Below, piece after piece: positions 7,663 through 15,602 of a stretch of DNA of 64,000 nt (the first letter of the stretch is position 1; every line of letters begins with the position of its first letter). Both the position numbers and the translations under genes were made by a program. Origin of the DNA: DAIDKA01 sp035503515 (GTDB lineage: Bacteria > Pseudomonadota > Gammaproteobacteria > Steroidobacterales > Steroidobacteraceae); assembly GCA_035503515.1 (NCBI GenBank), contig DATJTJ010000011.1, positions 1 through 64,000 of the forward strand, read 5' to 3'. The notes beneath the pieces are model-generated. The model had not been told where the DNA came from. It saw only the letters and a list, made by a program, of their open reading frames with translations, and did not search any database.

Positions 7663-8606
7663 ATCAGTCCGAAGATCGCGAACTGCCGGCGCGGATCGGT
7701 CCACAGCCGCAGGGTGTGCCAGCCGTGCCGGCGCGCGAAGTCCGAGAACCCCTTGATGTCGTACTTGCGCGAACTCTCGGTGTGGATGGTCTCGCCGCGG
7801 CGGAACCCGAAGCCTTTGCCGCCGATGCCCACCACCTGGTCGATGGGACTCTCCAGGTGCATTTCCACGGCACCCTCGAGTGCGTTCCAGCGCGCGAGAT
7901 GCCGGAACTGGAAGGGCGCGAACTGTCCGCCGAGTTCGCGGTTGATGCGCACCAGGATGTTCTGGTTGAACTGGGCCGTGATGCCTGCCGCATCATCGTA
8001 GGCGGCGAGCAGCACGTCGAGGTCCTTGTGCAGGTCGACGCCGATGAGGGCCGCGCCCTGCGGGCCCACCTGGCGGCGGACCCGCTGCAGGAACAGGCCC
8101 GCCTCCTTGGCGTTCAGGTTGCCGAGGGTCGACCCCGGGAAGAAGGCGACCCGACGGCCCTCGTCCAGCACCCGCGGCGGCAACGAAAAATCGGCCGTGA
8201 AATCGGTCACCACCGGCATGACGCGCAGTCCCGCGAACTGTTCGCGGAAGCGCTGGGCCGTCAGGTCGAGGAATCCCGCCGCGATGTCGATGGGTACATA
8301 GGCCCGCGGACTGTCGAGCGCCCCGACGACGATCTGCGTCTTGATGCCCGCCCCCGCGCCGTATTCGAGCAGGTTGACGTACGGACCGCAGAAATCGGCG
8401 ATCTCCGCCGCATGGGCCTTGAGGATCGAAGTCTCGGTGCGCGTCGGGTAGTACTCCGGCAGCGTCGTGATCTGCTCGAAGAGCTCGCAGCCGCGCGCAT
8501 CGTAGAGCCAGCGGCTGGGCAGTGATTTCTGGGGCCGGCCCAGACCCTGCAGGACATCCAGCCGAAACGCATCCCGTTGTACCTCTTCGTGAAGCGCTGC
8601 ATCCAT
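7659..8606 (-). CDS. egtD: L-histidine N-alpha-methyltransferase (EgtD)
   Basis: A 315-residue SAM-dependent enzyme of the EgtD (DUF2260-type) family, which trimethylates histidine to hercynine, the first step of ergothioneine synthesis. It shows the family N-terminus (KSLPSRWLYDARGCELFEQIT.LPEYYPTRTE), the SAM-binding loop LLEYGAGAGIKT near residue 77, the PGSTLGN motif and the C-terminal ESSRKYDIKGF segment. The ATG at 8606 sits 4 nt after the egtB stop, so egtB-egtD is one transcription unit with egtB first. Length is close to the usual 320 residues. No egtC or egtE gene is adjacent, as in the shorter proteobacterial clusters. The stop is shared with the convergent importer gene. Confidence 0.93.
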   Translation of the reverse strand: MDAALHEEVQRDAFRLDVLQGLGRPQKSLPSRWLYDARGCELFEQITTLPEYYPTRTETSILKAHAAEIADFCGPYVNLLEYGAGAGIKTQIVVGALDSPRAYVPIDIAAGFLDLTAQRFREQFAGLRVMPVVTDFTADFSLPPRVLDEGRRVAFFPGSTLGNLNAKEAGLFLQRVRRQVGPQGAALIGVDLHKDLDVLLAAYDDAAGITAQFNQNILVRINRELGGQFAPFQFRHLARWNALEGAVEMHLESPIDQVVGIGGKGFGFRRGETIHTESSRKYDIKGFSDFARRHGWHTLRLWTDPRRQFAIFGLI

Positions 8607-8610
8607 GGTT

Positions 8611-9888
8611 CTAGGCATCCTTTGCGAGACGCACGCCCGCGAACTGCCAGCGGGCGTCGGGTTTGAAGAAATTGCGATAGGTGGCGCGGATATGGCCTGC
8701 CGGCGTCGCGCAGGAGCCGCCGCGCAGCACGTACTGTCCGGACATGAACTTGCCGTTGTATTCGCCGACGGCATCGGCGCTGGGGCGGAAACCGGGATAG
8801 GGCGAAAAGGCACTGCGGGTCCACTCCCACACATCCCCGAACAGCTGCTGCGGAGCGTGGCTCGGGCCGGCCGCCGGCATCGGCTGCAGCACTCCCGAAT
8901 CCGCGAAATTTCCCTCGCAGCCCTGGGCCTGCGCCACCGATTCCCACTCGCCCTCCGTGGGCAGCCGCGCCCCGGCCCAGGTGGCGAAGGCGTCGGCCTC
9001 GAAATAGCTGACGTGGCACACGGGCGCATCCGGATCCAGGGGCTCGGCCCCGTGCAGCGTCATGTGAAAGTGCGCCTCGTCCTCCTGCCACCAGTAGAGC
9101 GGCCCGCGCCAGCCCTGGCGCTGCACTTCGGTCCAGCCATCGGACAACCACAGCAGCGGCGTCGTGTAGCCGCCGTCCGCCATGAATTCCAGCCATTCGC
9201 GGTTGGTCACGCACCGGTTCGCGAGCCGGAACGCCGGTCGCACCTGCGGATGCCGCGGTCCCTCGCAGTCGAACGCGAACCCAGGGCCGGCATGGCCGAT
9301 GTCGACGAGGCCGCCATCGTAGGCCGAGTAGGCCAGGGAAGAGGCCTGCCGGGCGGGCCGCGGACCGCGACGCGCCGGCGCATAGGCCGGATGCAGCGGA
9401 TTTTCCGCAAACAGGTGCAGGATGTCCGTGAGCAACAGTTCCTGGTGCTGCTGCTCGTGATGGCAGCCCAGTTCGATGAGCGCCAGCAGCGCCGCAGTCA
9501 TCGGCGCTTCGAGCAACCGTTCCATCGCGGCGTCGATATGCGAACGATAGCGTTCGACCTCATCCAGGCTCGGTCGCGTCAGCAGACCCCGCTTGGGCCG
9601 CGCATGGCGGGCCCCGAGGGTCTCGTAGTAGGAATTGAACAGGAAGCCGAAGCGGGCATCGAACGGCTGATAGCCCGGCGCGTGCACCGCGAGCACCATG
9701 GTCTCGAAGAACCAGGTGGTGTGCGCGAGATGCCACTTGGCGGGGCTCGCATCGGGCATGGACTGGGCCGTGGCATCGGCATCGGACAGACCCGCACACA
9801 GGGCGAGGGTCTGCGAGCGCACGGCACCATAGAGTCGACGGATGGCCTCGCTGTGGGCATTCACATCTCGAGGCAATGGCGTAGCCAT
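8611..9888 (-). CDS. egtB: Ergothioneine biosynthesis sulfoxide synthase (EgtB)
   Basis: A 425-residue non-haem iron enzyme that joins hercynine to a thiol donor (cysteine or gamma-glutamylcysteine) as a sulfoxide. It has an N-terminal DinB-like helical domain with the metal ligands: SPAKWHLAHTTWFFE (first His near residue 50-55) and HHEQQHQELL near residue 142 (HxxxHxE). A C-terminal formylglycine-generating-enzyme-like domain follows, with VCHVSYFEADAFATWAGARLPTEGEWE and the end motif YVLRGGSCATPAGHIRATYRNFF. ATG 9888 is preferred to an in-frame GTG at 9912; GAGG lies about 12 nt upstream. It is first in the egtB-egtD unit. Confidence 0.92.
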   Translation of the reverse strand: MATPLPRDVNAHSEAIRRLYGAVRSQTLALCAGLSDADATAQSMPDASPAKWHLAHTTWFFETMVLAVHAPGYQPFDARFGFLFNSYYETLGARHARPKRGLLTRPSLDEVERYRSHIDAAMERLLEAPMTAALLALIELGCHHEQQHQELLLTDILHLFAENPLHPAYAPARRGPRPARQASSLAYSAYDGGLVDIGHAGPGFAFDCEGPRHPQVRPAFRLANRCVTNREWLEFMADGGYTTPLLWLSDGWTEVQRQGWRGPLYWWQEDEAHFHMTLHGAEPLDPDAPVCHVSYFEADAFATWAGARLPTEGEWESVAQAQGCEGNFADSGVLQPMPAAGPSHAPQQLFGDVWEWTRSAFSPYPGFRPSADAVGEYNGKFMSGQYVLRGGSCATPAGHIRATYRNFFKPDARWQFAGVRLAKDA

Positions 9889-9974
9889 CGTAGCGGGAGT
9901 CCTCACCTGCACTTATTTTGTGGCGACCTTAGCATGCACGGCATTTCAAATGCCGGCACTCGCGCTCCGGCCGT

Positions 9975-10077
9975 CTGTAGGCGAAACCGCACTGTGCTGT
10001 AGGCGGGCACGGGCGCGCGTCGTTACCGTCCTACAGGCGCGGCCGAATTCCTACCCCAACCTGCAGAAGCTGCCTAC
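9975..10077. promoter_or_regulatory. Cluster of CTGTAGG / CCTAC(AG) elements between egtB and a stress gene
   Basis: The 280-nt gap 9889-10168, the largest of the window, has no gene. It contains CTGTAGGCG at 9975-9983 and again at 9997-10005 (22 nt apart, two helical turns), the inverted form CCTACAG at 10030-10036, and CCTAC at 10050 and 10073. Even spacing and inverted copies suggest binding sites for a regulator acting on the divergent egtB and stress genes. This pattern was seen by eye; statistical enrichment was not computed. Confidence 0.45.
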
Positions 10078-10168
10078 GGCCGGTATCGACGCAGGCTGTG
10101 GCTGTCCCGCGCACCGCAGGGCAGCATGCAGGTGAGGCGAAAGATCTGGCCATGCAGGAGGAGCCGCG

Positions 10169-10723
10169 ATGTCCACCACGCACCTGTCGGCGATCGGCGT
10201 TTATCCCACTGCGACGCAGGCGGAGGCCGGGGTCAACGTTCTGATCGAGAACGGTTTTAACAGCGATGGCATCCACCTGTTATTGCCGAAGCAGCGCAAT
10301 ACCAAGTCCCTGCCCGGCCAGCCCGCCCGGAGCGCGTCCCCGCCCCGCGGCACCCGGACTTCGGCCATCGCCGCCATCGGTGCCACGGCCGGTGGTGCCC
10401 TGATCGGTTGCCTGGGGGTGGTCGTCGGGTCGGGCGGTTTCAACACGCCGGCGCTGGCGCCGCTGGTGGCCGCCGGGCCGCTGATCACGGGTATCGGGGG
10501 CCTGTGCGTGGGGGCCATCCTGGGCGCGATCGCCGGCTTCCTGCTCGGGACACGACTGCAGGAGGATCGCACCCACCGGCACATCGGGCAGTTCGAAGCC
10601 GGGCCGACCCTGCTGCTGGTGAATTGTGACAACGGCGAGGATGTCGCCAGAGCCAAAGCCGCGCTCGCCCGTTCCGGCGCCCAGGACATCTCCTCGGGCA
10701 GTGACGTCGCGCCCGCGCTATGA
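10169..10723 (+). CDS. General-stress-protein-like (YflT/GsiB-region type) protein with glycine-rich membrane hairpin
   Basis: A 184-residue protein. Residues about 5-40 form a domain like the N-terminus of YflT/heat-induced stress proteins (IGVYPTATQAEAGVNVLIENGF, then DGIHLLLP). The middle (about 70-135) is two Gly/Ala/Leu-rich hydrophobic stretches that resemble glycine-zipper membrane hairpins, and the end (about 145-175) is a second alpha/beta half (GPTLLLVNC, then a helix). The ribosome site is excellent (CAGGAGGAG). Such proteins are often induced in stationary phase or osmotic stress; the exact role is unknown. Its upstream region holds repeated CTGTAGG-type elements. Convergent with msrB, overlapping it by 6 nt. 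Confidence 0.7.
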   Translation: MSTTHLSAIGVYPTATQAEAGVNVLIENGFNSDGIHLLLPKQRNTKSLPGQPARSASPPRGTRTSAIAAIGATAGGALIGCLGVVVGSGGFNTPALAPLVAAGPLITGIGGLCVGAILGAIAGFLLGTRLQEDRTHRHIGQFEAGPTLLLVNCDNGEDVARAKAALARSGAQDISSGSDVAPAL

Positions 10724-11257
10724 GTGCCTGACGAACTTCAGCGCCACCGAGTTCATGCAATAGCGCAGTCCGGTCGGCCGCGGCCCATCGTCGAATACGT
10801 GTCCGAGGTGGGCATCGCAGCGCGCGCACAGGATTTCCGTGCGCTCCATCCCCAGGGTGTGATCGCTCTTTTCGACCACGTTCTGCCTGGCGATCGGCAT
10901 CCAGAAGCTCGGCCAGCCGGTGCCGGAATCGAACTTGGTATCCGAGCTGTACAGGGCCGTCGCGCAGCAGATGCAGCGATACAGACCGCGCTCGAACAGA
11001 TGGTCGTACTGGCCGCTGAACGGCCGTTCCGTGGCCGCATGCCGCGACACCTGGTAGGAATCCGGGGGTAGCAGGGCGCGCCATTCGGCATCGGTCTTCA
11101 CGACCTTGTCGACCAGTTCCGGGCCCTCGTTGGCGCCGGCATCGCTGAATCTCACGATCCTGACCTGGGTCATTTCCGCAAGCGAGCGGGCGCAGCGCAG
11201 CAGCAATCCCACACCGCCGGCGAACAGCGATCCGCAAATGAGTCTTCGATTCACCAT
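10718..11257 (-). CDS. msrB: Peptide-methionine (R)-S-oxide reductase MsrB, exported
   Basis: A 179-residue protein: an N-terminal hydrophobic leader (residues 1-28) followed by a full MsrB domain. The two zinc-binding CxxC pairs are CICC and CARC; the catalytic cysteine is in RYCMNSVAL near the C-terminus; the typical GTGWPSFW and HLGHVFDDGP motifs are present. It reduces the R form of methionine sulfoxide in proteins. The leader implies a periplasmic location. It is the last gene of a reverse-strand set msrA - dipZ-like - msrB, where a DipZ/DsbD-type protein would supply electrons from the cytoplasm. It starts 30 nt after the dipZ stop. Confidence 0.93.
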   Translation of the reverse strand: MVNRRLICGSLFAGGVGLLLRCARSLAEMTQVRIVRFSDAGANEGPELVDKVVKTDAEWRALLPPDSYQVSRHAATERPFSGQYDHLFERGLYRCICCATALYSSDTKFDSGTGWPSFWMPIARQNVVEKSDHTLGMERTEILCARCDAHLGHVFDDGPRPTGLRYCMNSVALKFVRHS

Positions 11258-11287
11258 GTCCGTTCTCCGATGTTCAACTGGGAACAG

Positions 11288-12991
11288 TTACCCGAACGTG
11301 AAGGCGAAGGCCTCGACCCCCGGGCTCGCGAACTCGATTTCAACGGTGTGCTCATCTTTCGGATGCGCGAGCCGGATGAGCTGGTACAGACGATGTTCGG
11401 TCACGACCCCCGCACCGTCCGCGCTCACATCGGCGCCCTTGTTCGGGCCCGGCGCGGCGCCATCGAGTGTCACCCGGAAATGCACCGCTTGCCCGTCCTG
11501 GGTCGGACCCAGCACCAGGTGCAGATCCCGGCCATTGAACCGGTACACGATCCGGCCGTGGGGCTGCTCCAGGATCGCGCCTTCGCTCGTGACCTTCCAG
11601 CGGCCCCCGAGGGCCCACTGATCTGCACGCAGCGTCGCGGGAACCGTATAGCGAGCCGCTTCGTCCTTGCGGGCGCCACCGGGGGAGGCGAAATTCGCCG
11701 CCCGCGCGTAGCCGACGTAGGTCTCAGGCGAGATCTGGTACAGATCGCTCGCCGCCGCCTGCACGCCCTGCGCGCTCACGTCGGCCAGGCCCGGCGTCAC
11801 ATCTTTCGCGCCCGCCTCGTGCAGCAGCTGCTTGATGATGCGCTCGGATTCGTCGTATTCGCCCTCGCCGAAATGATGATGGCGGATGGTGCCGTTGGCA
11901 TCGATGAAGTACAGCGCCGGCCAGTACTGGTTGTTGAAGGCGCCCCAGATCCGGTAGTCGCTGTCGACCGCCACGGGGTAGGTCACGCCGAGATCCCTGA
12001 CGGCCTTCTGCACATTGGCCACGACCCGCTCGAAGGCGAATTCGGGGGTGTGCACGCCGATGACGACGAGGCCCGCCGGCGCGTACTTGCTGCCCAGGCC
12101 TTCACGTAGGGCAGTTCACGCAGGCAGTTGATGCAAGAGTAGGTCCAGAAATCGATCAGTACGACCTTGCCGCGCAGATCTTGCGCGGTCAGCGGCGCCG
12201 AGTTCAGCCACGCGACCGCGCCGCTCAGCGGTGGCATCGGTCCCTCGGCCGGCAAGGCAGTGCCGGCCCCCCTGGCCGACATCATCATGGCGCCGCCGCC
12301 CTGGGCCGACATCGCCATCGCCCCCCCGGGCGCGGATCCGCCCTCGGGATGGATCCTTGCCAGCAGCGACTGCTCCAGCGAGTTGGTGCCGCTCAGGGAC
12401 AGCTGCGTGAGTACACCGGTGTCCCAGCCCAGGCCGATCGCGACCACCGCGAGCAGCACCGCGACGCCCAGGCCCCGGCGCACCCACTCTGCGGCGCCGA
12501 GCGATCGTTTGAACGCCCGCAGTGGTGCGCGGATTCGGCCCGCTCAGCGCGGCGCCCGTCAGGATCAGTCCCAGGATCGGCCCTGCGCAGGGCGCCCAGA
12601 GAAATCCCGTCGCAAAGCCCAGCAGCAGGGACTGCACGACGCTGGCGCGGCCTTCCCGCTCACCGCTTTGCACCACCCGGTTGCCGAAGGCCACGAGCGG
12701 GCGCGAGGCCCAGTCGGCAAACCGGCGCGACAGCAGCGCCAGTCCGAACAGGGTGAGCAATGCCAGCGCGACCCAGCGGCCGCCGGAGTTCACCCGCACG
12801 GCCCAGGAGCCGCCGACGGCCGCGAGTGTCGCGACCCCCGCGAAGGTCAGCGCCATACCCAGAAGCAGCGGCAGGGTGCTGGTCGTGAACGAGCGGCCGC
12901 CGCGGGCGAACACGAACGGCAGCACCGGCAGAATGCAGGGGCTGACGATGGTGAGCGCGCCGCCCAGGAACGCCAGCAGCGCCAGGATCAT
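11288..12991 (-). pseudogene. dipZ: DipZ-like thiol-disulfide transporter (CcdA + thioredoxin + C-terminal domain), frameshifted and internally deleted
   Basis: Three reading frames together give a DipZ-type protein. Frame 1 (12991 to about 12525) encodes a CcdA/DsbD-like membrane domain with SPCILPVLPFVFA and FLWAPCAGPILGL, the two redox cysteines in the membrane. Around 12521-12526 it passes directly from GAALSGPNPRTT to LRAFKRSLGAAEWVRRG in another frame; compared with DipZ proteins as I recall them, about 20-30 residues (a TM stretch) are missing. Frame 2 carries the linker and the thioredoxin motif WTYSCINCLRELPYV. Near 12092-12096 a single base is missing in a run of C (G on the coding strand). 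Frame 3 resumes with SKYAPAGLVVIGVHTPEFAFE and continues intact through the DipZ C-terminal domain (ALGGRWKV.., RFNGRDLHLVLGP) to the stop. It lies 10 nt after msrA and 30 nt before msrB. It could be a genuine pseudogene or an assembly/sequencing error. Confidence 0.82.
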
Positions 12992-13000
12992 GGAGTCTCG

Positions 13001-13720
13001 CTATTGCTTGAGCGCCGTGACCGTCACGGCCTTACTCTGGTACAGGACCGGCAACAGCTTCTGGAAATTACGGATCTTGGGCAGATCGTTGTAGACGATG
13101 TAGGGATTGGTGGGATTGAGCAGCAGGTAATCCTGATGGTAGCCCTCGGCCGGAAAGAACCCCTTGAGCGGCGTCACCTGGGTGACGATGGGAGCGCCGA
13201 ACACTTTCGCCTTGTCGAGCTGCGCAATGTAGTGTTCCGCCACCCGCTTCTGATCGTCATTGGCGTAGAAGATGTCCGAGCGGTACTGGCTGCCCACATC
13301 GGGTCCCTGCCGGTTGAGTTCGGTGGGATTGTGGGCCACGGAGAAGAAGACCTGCAGGATCTGCCCATAGCTGACCTTCTCGGGGTCGTAGGTGATCTGC
13401 ACGGATTCGGCATGCCCGGTGCTGCCGCTGCTCACCACCTCGTAGCTCGCCGTGCTTTGGATGCCCCCCGCATAGCCGGACAGGGCCTTCTTCACCCCGA
13501 CCAGGTGCTCGAAGACACCCTGTACGCCCCAGAAACAGCCTCCCGACAGCACGGCGGTCTGCAGCGGCCCCGCCGCCTTGGGCAGGTCCACGGCCGGTGG
13601 CGGAATGGCGACCGCCGGCTCGGCCGCGGCGGCCAGGTGCGGTCCGATGCCGACCAGGGGCACGGCCGCCAGCAGGGCGCGCAGGGCCGGGATCCATCGG
13701 GTGCAAAGTCTGGGCAACAT
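13001..13720 (-). CDS. msrA: Peptide-methionine (S)-S-oxide reductase MsrA, exported
   Basis: A 239-residue MsrA with an N-terminal export signal (residues 1-33, ending AAAAE) and the catalytic motif GGCFWGVQGVFE. Further family marks: GYAGG, SYEVVSSGSTGHAESVQITYDP, VFFSVAHNPTELNRQGPDVGSQYRS and GFFPAEGYHQDYL. It reduces S-methionine sulfoxide, here in the periplasm judging by the signal. ATG 13720 is chosen because it starts the signal peptide; the open frame upstream to 14134 lies within the amidotransferase gene. It is first of the msrA / dipZ-like / msrB set, and no separate resolving thioredoxin gene is present apart from the DipZ thioredoxin domain. Confidence 0.92.
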   Translation of the reverse strand: MLPRLCTRWIPALRALLAAVPLVGIGPHLAAAAEPAVAIPPPAVDLPKAAGPLQTAVLSGGCFWGVQGVFEHLVGVKKALSGYAGGIQSTASYEVVSSGSTGHAESVQITYDPEKVSYGQILQVFFSVAHNPTELNRQGPDVGSQYRSDIFYANDDQKRVAEHYIAQLDKAKVFGAPIVTQVTPLKGFFPAEGYHQDYLLLNPTNPYIVYNDLPKIRNFQKLLPVLYQSKAVTVTALKQ

Positions 13721-13760
13721 CGTGATTCCCCCATGGCCGCCGTCGCGGCAGATCCCACGA

Positions 13761-14486
13761 TTATACGCCTGCGTCGGCGCCGAAGGCCGCGTCCAGCCAG
13801 CGCCGCCAGAAGCGCCGGGAGGCGGGCAGCAGCTCGGTCGTGTACCTGACCGAGTCGGCACGCAGCCGTGCGATATCGATCCGCGCGCCGGCCAGTTCGC
13901 AGGCATGTCCCACGTACCAGCGTTCCAGTGCCGCGGCCTGCACTTCGGGGTGGAACTGCAGCGCCAGGGCCTGGGCCCCCAGGACGAAGCCCTGGTGGGG
14001 ATACTGCGTCGTGGCCGCCACGTGGGCGCTGCCCGGAGGCAGATCGAAGGTGTCGCCATGCCAGTGCAGGACCTGCACTGCGGGCGCCAGCAGTTCGGCA
14101 ATGGCCGGACAGGCGCCCGCCTCGGGCCCCGCACTGATGGGCGACCAGCCGATTTCCTTGCCGTTCTTTCCCGGATAGACCGCCGCGCCCAGCGCCACGG
14201 CCATCAGCTGTGCACCCAGACAGATGCCGATCAGGGGGCGCCGCGCCTGCAGCCGCCGCCGGATGAGCGCGATTTCGGCGCTCAGGAACGGGTAGGTCTG
14301 CGTTTCGTACACCCCCACCGGCCCCCCGAGGACCACGAGCAGGTCCGGGCCGAGGGGATCCAGGCCCGGCAGATCCGCGGTACAGGCATCCACGGCCCGT
14401 ATCGTGAAGCCACGCTCCTCGAGTACGGGCGCCAGGGAGCCAAGGTCCTCGAAGGCAACGTGCGAGAGGGCGACTGCCGTGGGCAT
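13761..14486 (-). CDS. Class I glutamine amidotransferase-like protein (GMP-synthase-type domain)
   Basis: A 241-residue free-standing class I glutamine amidotransferase domain. The nucleophile is in GICLGAQLMA (about residue 90); the His/Glu pair is in LQFHPEVQ (about 170); the oxyanion region is VVLGGPVGVYE. Such stand-alone GATase1 proteins are annotated as GMP synthase glutamine amidotransferase-like, and some hydrolyse gamma-glutamyl amides. A synthase partner is absent here, so the acceptor is unknown. It lies 13 nt downstream of the cupin gene on the same strand and upstream of msrA, so it may be read with either group. Confidence 0.85.
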   Translation of the reverse strand: MPTAVALSHVAFEDLGSLAPVLEERGFTIRAVDACTADLPGLDPLGPDLLVVLGGPVGVYETQTYPFLSAEIALIRRRLQARRPLIGICLGAQLMAVALGAAVYPGKNGKEIGWSPISAGPEAGACPAIAELLAPAVQVLHWHGDTFDLPPGSAHVAATTQYPHQGFVLGAQALALQFHPEVQAAALERWYVGHACELAGARIDIARLRADSVRYTTELLPASRRFWRRWLDAAFGADAGV

Positions 14487-14499
14487 GCGTTTTCGGGTT

Positions 14500-15012
14500 T
14501 CAGCGCATCAGCTGCAGGGGTTGTGGCAGCAGTTTCAGCAGCTCGGCACTGAACTGCGCATCGATATGGAAGAATGCCATGCGGGCCGGCTGCGATGCGC
14601 GGTTCTCCCAGGCGTGGTCGGTGCCGCGCTGAACCACGACGTCCCCCTGCCGCAGGATGACTTCGCTGTCATCGAGCACCAGGACGATTTCACCGGAAAT
14701 CACCACGACGTAGTCCAGGGTGCGGGTCCGGTGCATGACCGTGCGCTTGCCGCCCTGCTGCGGCGGATAGATCTCGATGATCCGCAGCAGGTGCCCCGAC
14801 ACCGGCATGATGGTGAACGGCCGTTCGTTGGGTTCGGTGGCCTCCGTCGCAGAGAGTTCAGGCACCGGGTGGGTGGTGTTCCAGATTTCGTGGAAGTCCG
14901 CGCCGACGGCGGGGCCCTGCATCGGGTGATGCTGCGGCGGCGGACCGTCGCTGAGCACCACCGATTTGCCGGTGCCGTCGTGACCGGTGACGACCCGCCG
15001 TGGCGCGGCCAT
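14500..15012 (-). CDS. Cupin-domain protein
   Basis: A 170-residue single cupin. The core has MHRTRTLDYVVVISGEIVLVLDD (cupin motif 1 region) and LRQGDVVVQRGTDHAWENRA (motif 2, with the typical GD..P.G..H order, here GDVVVQRGTDHAW). Homologous sequences are seen in aromatic/terpenoid catabolic clusters, acting as small dioxygenases, isomerases or binding proteins. The start ATG lies 1 nt after the stop of the preceding exported NTF2-like gene, indicating co-translation. Metal ligands appear partly conserved (His in MHRT, Glu in ISGE, His in TDHAW). Substrate unknown. Confidence 0.82.
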   Translation of the reverse strand: MAAPRRVVTGHDGTGKSVVLSDGPPPQHHPMQGPAVGADFHEIWNTTHPVPELSATEATEPNERPFTIMPVSGHLLRIIEIYPPQQGGKRTVMHRTRTLDYVVVISGEIVLVLDDSEVILRQGDVVVQRGTDHAWENRASQPARMAFFHIDAQFSAELLKLLPQPLQLMR

Positions 15013-15013
15013 C

Positions 15014-15544
15014 TCAGGGCTTGCTCATGGTGTTCGGGTCGAAGTGCAGGGCCGCCTTGTCCTTGGGCACGCTGTCCCAGTGCTCGGCGATCTTGCCGTT
15101 CTCGATGCGGAACAGGTCGAAGTGCGTTCCCGCGTATTTCTTGCCGGGGTTTTCCGGATCCGGAGAGTAGCTGACGGTCGCCACCAGCACCTTGTCGCCC
15201 TCGGCCATGATGGTCACCACCGGGAAGGTGATGCTCGACTGGATGGGCCGCTCGGGCCGGGTGGACTTCATGTACTGCACCATCGCGTCGCGGCCCGTGG
15301 CGACGTTGGGATTGTGCTGGATGTAGTCCTTGGTGAAGTACTTCGGTGCAAGTTCGGTGTGCGCGCCCTGGATGATCGCCCGCCACATGTCGAACACCAG
15401 TTTCTTGTTGGCAGCCAGCTGCGGGTCGTTGCTCTTGAGCAGCGCCGCCTGGTCGGGTGCCGCGGTCGGGGGTACCTGCGCCGCAGCGGTCCCCGCACAG
15501 GCCAGGGCGATTGCACTGCACGCCACGCGAATCGAGACTTTCAT
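15014..15544 (-). CDS. Exported SnoaL/NTF2-like protein
   Basis: A 176-residue protein with a signal peptide (residues 1-23, VACSAIALACAGTAAAQ) and a SnoaL-like polyketide-cyclase/NTF2 fold. The marks are LVFDMWRAIIQGAHTELAPKYF, DYIQHNPNVATGRDAMVQYM and the end segment FDLFRIENGKIAEHWD, which is the usual SnoaL strand with a conserved HWD. SnoaL-like proteins catalyse small-molecule isomerisation, hydrolysis or cyclisation, or only bind ligands. ATG 15544 has CGGAG 7 nt upstream and is preferred to a GTG at 15550. It overlaps the cupin gene closely (TGAgATG). Confidence 0.82.
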   Translation of the reverse strand: MKVSIRVACSAIALACAGTAAAQVPPTAAPDQAALLKSNDPQLAANKKLVFDMWRAIIQGAHTELAPKYFTKDYIQHNPNVATGRDAMVQYMKSTRPERPIQSSITFPVVTIMAEGDKVLVATVSYSPDPENPGKKYAGTHFDLFRIENGKIAEHWDSVPKDKAALHFDPNTMSKP

Positions 15545-15602
15545 GGGCACTCCGGTTTGTTGTGTAACACCGCGAGTCTAACCCCAGCGCAGGCCGCGAT
15601 GC

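Noticed and set aside
13761..14486. Glutamine amidotransferase as an EgtC for the nearby ergothioneine genes
   Set aside because: EgtC is a class II (N-terminal Cys) amidohydrolase; this is a class I triad enzyme (GICLGAQ, FHPE) several genes away.
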